From contig CAZUDI010000007.1 in NCBI GenBank assembly GCA_964618975.1, positions 1-64,000 of the forward strand: 64,000 nucleotides of DNA. Direction: 5' to 3'. The notes beneath the pieces are model-generated. The model did not search any database. It worked only from the letters and a program-made list of their open reading frames with translations, and was not told where the DNA came from. Origin of the DNA: CAZUDI01 sp964618975 (GTDB taxonomy: Bacteria > Desulfobacterota > Desulfomonilia > UBA1062). Position 1 is the stretch's first letter. Every line of letters starts with the position of its first letter. The position numbers and the translations under genes were made by a program. Positions 59,570 through 64,000 of this stretch are shown one piece after another.

Positions 59570-60844
59570 ATGATGAAGATCTTGCGTTCTTTGGGCATCA
59601 TCGGGGTAGTGGGTCTGTGCTTCCTGGTCCAGCCGGTTCGCGCGGACATCTTCGACACCTATGAAAACGGGCCACGGGGAATGGCCATGGGCGGCGCGCT
59701 CTGCGCCGAGGTGGATGACACCGCATCCCTGTACTACAACCCGGCGGGTCTCAGCAAGCTCACGGGGCACACCCTGGGATTCGGCTACATGTACAACGGG
59801 GCCTCAATCGACGTGAGCGGACCCATTATCGGCGCGCCCACCAACAGTGACCTGACCCTGGGAACCTATGTGCTGGACGTGGCCCTGGACCTGAACAAGA
59901 TGGTCCGTCTGCCCCGCCAGTGCACCTTTGCCCTGGGGCTGACGCTGCGCGACGACATGACCTTCCTGAGCCTGGAGGACACCGAGGAGTATCGGTATGC
60001 CTTCGTGCAGTTCAACTCCTCCATCAAGCGCACCACCATCTACCTCGGGCTGGGCATCGATGCCATCCCGGAGCTCCTGCGTCTCGGCTTCGGGGCCCAC
60101 TCCATCGTGGTGGGTGATGCCACCACCAACCTCACCCTGGGCGCCGAGGACCTCTCCACCACGCAGCACGTGATCCCGGCCAAGGCGGATGTCTGGATGG
60201 AGATGGAGCTGGCCAACAGCCCCATCGTAGGCCTCCAGCTCACACCCTTCAAGAACCTGAGCCTGGGGCTGTGCTACCGTGACGGCATCAAGGTGGAAAT
60301 GGATCCCTTCTTCGCCAACCTGGACATCACCATCGGCTCCAGCGCCGCCTCAGTGGCCGCCTATACCGCCATCCTTTCATTCTGGAATCCCGAATCATAC
60401 CAGGCGGGCCTCTCGTACCGCTTCGGGGATCTCCTCGTAGAGGCCGACTTGACGCTGGACAACTGGTCCGAGTTCAAACGCAGCACCCCCCGGGAACTGC
60501 GGCGGGTCAGCCCCTCGTTTAACGATGTCATCTCCTATCACCTCGGCCTTGAGTACCCCGTCAAGGGCTTCGATCTCAGAGCCGGCTACCAGTATGCACC
60601 GACCCCGGTACCCGATCAGCTTGGCAATTCCAACTACCTCGGCACGGACCGCCACATCGTCTCTCTGGGATGCGGCACCGAATTCAAGGACCCGCTCAAT
60701 CTCCTGCTGCACCCCGTGCGGGTGGGCCTGGCCCTGCAGGAGCAGTTCCTTAAAAAACGCACCTACACCAAGATCGACTCCCTGCCGTATTCCCTCAGCG
60801 GGAGCGTCTTCAGCGCCACCCTGGCGCTGCAGTTCAAACTGTAG
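59570..60844 (+). CDS. OmpP1/FadL-family outer-membrane protein
   Basis: A 424-residue beta-barrel transporter for hydrophobic compounds. It has a signal peptide (cleavage near VRA-DIF) and the family's N-terminal motif NGPRGMAMGGALCAEVDDTASLYYNPAGLS, broken here into its recognisable parts GMAMGGA and YYNPAGL. Alternating hydrophobic strands continue to the end (ATLALQFKL), which finishes in Leu rather than the usual Phe. GGGGAGGATA precedes the ATG. It has its own strong promoter and a downstream hairpin, so it is a single-gene unit. Lipid or hydrocarbon uptake is the family role. Confidence 0.85.
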   Translation: MMKILRSLGIIGVVGLCFLVQPVRADIFDTYENGPRGMAMGGALCAEVDDTASLYYNPAGLSKLTGHTLGFGYMYNGASIDVSGPIIGAPTNSDLTLGTYVLDVALDLNKMVRLPRQCTFALGLTLRDDMTFLSLEDTEEYRYAFVQFNSSIKRTTIYLGLGIDAIPELLRLGFGAHSIVVGDATTNLTLGAEDLSTTQHVIPAKADVWMEMELANSPIVGLQLTPFKNLSLGLCYRDGIKVEMDPFFANLDITIGSSAASVAAYTAILSFWNPESYQAGLSYRFGDLLVEADLTLDNWSEFKRSTPRELRRVSPSFNDVISYHLGLEYPVKGFDLRAGYQYAPTPVPDQLGNSNYLGTDRHIVSLGCGTEFKDPLNLLLHPVRVGLALQEQFLKKRTYTKIDSLPYSLSGSVFSATLALQFKL

Positions 60845-60870
60845 TGGGCAAGGGGTGAAAAAATATCGGT

Positions 60871-60896
60871 CGGGAGGGAATGATTTTTCCCTCCCG
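60871..60896 (+). terminator. Hairpin after the FadL-like gene
   Basis: A perfect 10-bp stem (CGGGAGGGAA / TTCCCTCCCG) with loop TGATTT. It would yield U residues on either strand only within the stem, so efficiency is uncertain. Confidence 0.6.
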
Positions 60897-60961
60897 GGGG
60901 ATGACGGGCATGATCCGTTGCAGACAGACAGCCTGGGGCTTGATGAGATGAGGCACACACG

Positions 60962-61633
60962 ATGCCTGTTTCTTTGAGAAAAAACAAATACGTACACAGA
61001 TCTCGCATCTCGGAGGCAAAATTCCGCGAGCTCGTGCGCTATTTCGCCCTCGATCTGGAGGCCCAGAAGATCTCCGTCCTGTCCCGGCTGAACCGCAACA
61101 CCGTCAACCGCTATCTGCTTCTCATCCGCGAACGCATCGCCGACTACTGCAACGCCACCTCCGCCTTCAGCCTGGCCATCCCCGTCCGGGAAGGGTCGGA
61201 CGCCCCCCTCCCAAAGGGCACCGGCGGGGAGGGCTTTCCCCTCTTCGGGGTCATTCAGCTCGGCGAGCGTATCTACACCGAATCTGTCCCGGAGGGTATC
61301 AAAAAGGGGGCCCAAGATCTCATTCGCGGCCGGATCGAGGCCCGGGATGTGATCAATGCGAACGGATGGAGGGGATATCACGGCCTGTTGGATCTCTCCC
61401 GCAACCGCCATTATCACATCCTCAAGTCCCCCAACGGGGGTGAGGACGTCACCCGACCGCACGCCATCGATGCCTTCTGGTCGTTCTCCAAGATGAGGCT
61501 CATGAAATTTCACGGTGTACCGGAATCCACCCTGCACCTGCACCTCAAGGAGTGCGAATTCCGGTTCAACCACCGCCGGGACGACATCTATGCCCTGGTG
61601 TTGAAGATTATCCGCGAGCGCCCCCTCAGCTAG
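60962..61633 (+). CDS. IS1595/IS1016-type transposase-derived protein lacking the catalytic triad
   Basis: A 223-residue protein clearly related to IS1595-family transposases: KYVHRSRISEAKFRELVRYF and LSRLNRNTVNRYLLLIRERI at the N-terminus, ESVPEGIKKGAQDLIRGRI and CEFRFNHRRDDIYALVLKII at the C-terminus. The DDN/E residues are missing. The ESYFGxxRxRGKRGRGA block with the first Asp is replaced by IPVREGSDAPLPKGTGG. The second Asp (usually SDGWRGY) is Asn in NANGWRGY. The HxNGIE block is RPHAIDAF. The frame is intact, with GAGG before the ATG and no terminal repeats noticed. A domesticated, DNA-binding role or a well-preserved remnant are both possible. Confidence 0.78.
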   Translation: MPVSLRKNKYVHRSRISEAKFRELVRYFALDLEAQKISVLSRLNRNTVNRYLLLIRERIADYCNATSAFSLAIPVREGSDAPLPKGTGGEGFPLFGVIQLGERIYTESVPEGIKKGAQDLIRGRIEARDVINANGWRGYHGLLDLSRNRHYHILKSPNGGEDVTRPHAIDAFWSFSKMRLMKFHGVPESTLHLHLKECEFRFNHRRDDIYALVLKIIRERPLS

Positions 61634-61668
61634 TCAAGGCCCACTCGTGGATAACGTTTCAAATTGAT

Positions 61669-61684
61669 TGGCACGTTTGGTGCT
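61669..61684 (+). promoter_or_regulatory. Sigma-54 promoter for the lipoprotein gene
   Basis: TGGCACGTTTGGTGCT: perfect TGGCACG -24 box, GC doublet at -12 with correct spacing, one mismatch in TTGCT. It is 92 bp before the start codon. Confidence 0.78.
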
Positions 61685-61775
61685 TGGATTCACAGATATT
61701 TGCAGTGTGCTGCGGGCGCCCCCCGACGGGGAGCGCCTCTATATAAAGATTATTCAGCAACAAAGGAGGAACTCT

Positions 61776-64000
61776 ATGAAGGTCTCAACGCGCAAGGATC
61801 GTCTCCTCATGGTTCCCTTCATCTGCCTGCTCATAAGCCTGATAGCAACGGGTTGTTCTCAGACCGAGGGGACGAGCTCCTCGGCCGAACGCTCGCTTGT
61901 GGCATCCATCGGCGATGAGGGCGCCCCGGACGACATCTTCGATATCCTGGAGGACTACCCGGGCCTGGAGGCCTTCTTCACCTACGGCGACCTGTCCCGG
62001 GCGACCTTCGAGGATAAGATGTACCGCAAAGTGCTCGGCAACACGACCTATGCCGACTCCATCGTGGCCATGCTCGACGGCCTGCCACCGCTGTTCGAGG
62101 CGCGCGTCGTCCCCGAGGGCATCTTCTCGGAGGATGTCTTCGGCGAGATGAACAACAAGGGCCCCGTCCCGGACCTGCTCTCGGCCACCGCCGGTCTCGT
62201 CAGCCATGTCATCAATCTGCCCCTGGAGAACAAGCAGCCGCTCTACGATTATCTCGACCGCCTCGACATCAAGGAGAATTCGTCCGCCGAGGCACTCGAG
62301 ACCATGAACTACATCCGCGAGATCCTCTATCGCGCCATCTGCTTCCAGGCCACGCTTCCAGGCCAGACCGTCAACAACTCCATGGACATCCTGGCCGCCG
62401 ACCTGGCGGAGAAGCAGTCCTCCCAGGACGGCAAGCTCGACTTCCTCGACCTGGACGACAAGATCGCCGAGTTCGCCCTGGAGGCCCCCGAAGGGCTGGA
62501 GGGCATTCTCCAGGGCTCGAAGAAGCTCTTCTATGACGACGAGGTCAAGATTACTCTGGCCGACCTGCTCTACGGCCTCGGCACCACGCTCGCGGACGAG
62601 AACCTCTTCCCCGTGACCAGGGAGGTGCTCGAAGGGATCTATGCCCAGTATGACACCGATACGCTGGGCGAACTTCTCGACCGCCTGTGGACCAGGGGTC
62701 CCATCATCGGCGAACGCCTGACCAAGGTGGGCATCCCCGGCTACGGCCAGGACGGCAAGCAGGATCATGGCCTGCGTCAGCTGCTGATGCACCCCCAGAT
62801 CGCAGAAAGGTTCGTCGAATACATTACCCTTTTCGATGAACACGGCTACCCCACCGACGCCGAGCGTGTCGCCGAGCGGGTGCGCGACATGATCGCCTGC
62901 GACCCGCATCTCCAGCCCCGCGACGGCTCCGGCGTCTTCACCAGTGACAGCGGCTTTTACCAACCCACCCCCGAGATCGACTTCAGGGACTATTCCTACC
63001 TGAGGGGGCTGATCAAGTTCGGATCCCGCTTCCACACCGGGCTTTCCCTGACCTCGCCCATGCTGTGGGAAAACGATGACGCCGAAAGCACCCTCAACCT
63101 TTTGCGCACACTCATCCCCACCGTGGACCGCATCGCCATCCCCAACCTGCTGTGGTCGCCCGTGTTCGAAAAGAACCCCGAGCGCTTCATCGGCGACGGG
63201 CACCCCGTCACCGAAAAACGCGGCTATGGGGTCATGATGCACTACGACGAGAACCTCGGGGGCGAGGCCTATGCAGGCTTCGACGGCCAGGTCTGGGTGG
63301 CACCCGGGACGGCGGGCGTGGCCAGCGGGGCCGAATCGGCCTTCCTCTCCATCGTGGACACCATCGAGAACGGCCCCTATGACAACATCTGGGACAACGC
63401 CAATTACATGCTCTTCGAACGCGATATCTTCCTGGTCATGGACCTGGCGCAGGTCGCCAAACGCATCGCCCTGGTGGGTGATTTCCTGAGCTCCCCCCTC
63501 GGCAGTCTCCTGGGGGATCTCTTCGGCGCCATCTCCGGCAGTTCCGCTGACAGCATCCCGCTGGTGCTGCTCAAGGTGGACGGCATCAACGGGCTGATCC
63601 ACACCGAGCTCCTCGACGTCATCGACGGCCTCGATGAAAGCCTGGAGCGTGGCCTCGAGCACGCCGAGGTCCCCACGGGCATCAAGAACCTGATCCTGAA
63701 TCTCTTCTCGCTGCCGGCGGTCAAGAACCTGGTGGGCGAGCTTTTGATCAGTGGCATGGGCAAACCCGAGACCGACGCAGCGGGCAACACCCGCTACTAC
63801 ATGTATCCCCAGGACCTGCGCGATACCTGGCCCATCATCCTGTCGTCCGTGGGGTACTTCGATCCAGAGCGTTTCGACCCGGCCGCCTTCCTGGACCGCC
63901 AGAACCCGGAGGTCTACCGTTGGAACTACGACACCTGGCGGAATGGCTACCGCTACGCCGGCCACGAGGACAAGGCCAGCCCCATGCTGCCGCTGATCGC
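61776..64000 (+). CDS. Large lipoprotein of unknown function (partial, runs off the right edge)
   Basis: At least 741 codons. The N-terminus has a basic start (MKVSTRKDR), a hydrophobic core (LLMVPFICLLISLIATGC) and a lipobox-like ATGC, so the mature protein would begin with a lipid-modified Cys near residue 28. The mature part is acidic and helical, with repeated Asp/Glu-Leu-rich stretches (DIFDILEDYPGLEAFFTYGD; LLDVIDGLDESLERGLEH) and no domain I recognise. AAGGAGG is seven bases before the ATG. It is driven by a sigma-54 promoter, and the Glu52 NtrC-family regulator is 2.6 kb upstream. The opposite strand is also open for 2 kb, but this is a codon-bias shadow. Confidence 0.8.
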   Translation, partial: MKVSTRKDRLLMVPFICLLISLIATGCSQTEGTSSSAERSLVASIGDEGAPDDIFDILEDYPGLEAFFTYGDLSRATFEDKMYRKVLGNTTYADSIVAMLDGLPPLFEARVVPEGIFSEDVFGEMNNKGPVPDLLSATAGLVSHVINLPLENKQPLYDYLDRLDIKENSSAEALETMNYIREILYRAICFQATLPGQTVNNSMDILAADLAEKQSSQDGKLDFLDLDDKIAEFALEAPEGLEGILQGSKKLFYDDEVKITLADLLYGLGTTLADENLFPVTREVLEGIYAQYDTDTLGELLDRLWTRGPIIGERLTKVGIPGYGQDGKQDHGLRQLLMHPQIAERFVEYITLFDEHGYPTDAERVAERVRDMIACDPHLQPRDGSGVFTSDSGFYQPTPEIDFRDYSYLRGLIKFGSRFHTGLSLTSPMLWENDDAESTLNLLRTLIPTVDRIAIPNLLWSPVFEKNPERFIGDGHPVTEKRGYGVMMHYDENLGGEAYAGFDGQVWVAPGTAGVASGAESAFLSIVDTIENGPYDNIWDNANYMLFERDIFLVMDLAQVAKRIALVGDFLSSPLGSLLGDLFGAISGSSADSIPLVLLKVDGINGLIHTELLDVIDGLDESLERGLEHAEVPTGIKNLILNLFSLPAVKNLVGELLISGMGKPETDAAGNTRYYMYPQDLRDTWPIILSSVGYFDPERFDPAAFLDRQNPEVYRWNYDTWRNGYRYAGHEDKASPMLPLI

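Noticed and set aside
61785..63965. A 726-codon minus-strand open frame
   Set aside because: It is the antisense shadow of the lipoprotein gene, which has a signal sequence, AAGGAGG and a sigma-54 promoter.

Overview
The window is GC-rich chromosomal DNA, with short AT-rich islands at promoters. It comes from an anaerobic, Gram-negative, deltaproteobacterium-like (Desulfobacterota-type) organism. The evidence is an archaeal-type split glutamate synthase, a tungsten-type aldehyde:ferredoxin oxidoreductase, many sigma-54 promoters with two enhancer-binding proteins, AmmeMemoRadiSam proteins, FmdB zinc ribbons, a FadL/OmpP1 outer-membrane protein and lipoproteins. A run of 10 N inside the DAHP synthase gene, followed by about 120 bp of unrelated sequence, shows this is a draft (probably metagenomic) scaffold with a local misassembly. 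The lineage assignment is inference; no rRNA or tRNA is present.

Region 1 (1-11.7 kb) is a nitrogen block. It holds split glutamate synthase genes (gltB2 partial, gltB1), a KaiC-like/PEP-synthase ATP-domain protein, a NifA-type GAF-AAA-HTH activator, and amtB-glnK-glnD. Three good -24/-12 promoters sit before gltB1, the PEP-synthase-like gene and amtB. A similar AT-rich motif lies upstream of both the gltB1 and amtB promoters and is a candidate enhancer for the local activator.

Region 2 (11.7-29.5 kb) has a radical SAM protein, a membrane chemotaxis receptor, a GNAT acetyltransferase, and a catabolic cluster: zinc alcohol dehydrogenase, short-chain dehydrogenase, thiamine-diphosphate lyase, MFS transporter, W/Mo aldehyde oxidoreductase, TetR, and a DASS anion transporter. 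A second set follows: a PLP lyase/decarboxylase, a DUF819 carrier and a divergent TetR with a palindromic operator candidate.

Region 3 (29.5-41.8 kb) is an amino-sugar/glycan block: a NagB-like deaminase, glmM, a left-handed beta-helix protein, a CofD/YvcK-like protein, a double-length GlmS-like protein whose Ntn cysteine is at residue 43, and a large GH13 protein.

Region 4 (42-51 kb) holds fmdB-nifU-nifS, an AlgI/SGNH O-acyltransferase pair, a single-domain response regulator with its own sigma-54 promoter, an RRM protein, and DAHP synthase. The last is preceded by a textbook attenuator: a 25-residue leader peptide with 8 aromatic residues out of 9, then a 13-bp terminator. An HExxH protein, a second fmdB and moaC follow.

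Region 5 (51-64 kb) has a three-gene minus-strand operon: a signal-bearing Memo-AMMECR1 fusion, a membrane spermidine-synthase-like protein, and a Tat-signal radical SAM protein. This is the best candidate for an undescribed (extracytoplasmic) system. After it come a geranylgeranyl-reductase-type flavoprotein, an NtrC-family regulator with Glu in place of the phospho-accepting Asp, a FadL-like porin, an IS1595-derived protein without the catalytic triad, and a long lipoprotein behind a sigma-54 promoter. A family of imperfect intergenic repeats of about 80 bp is scattered through the window.
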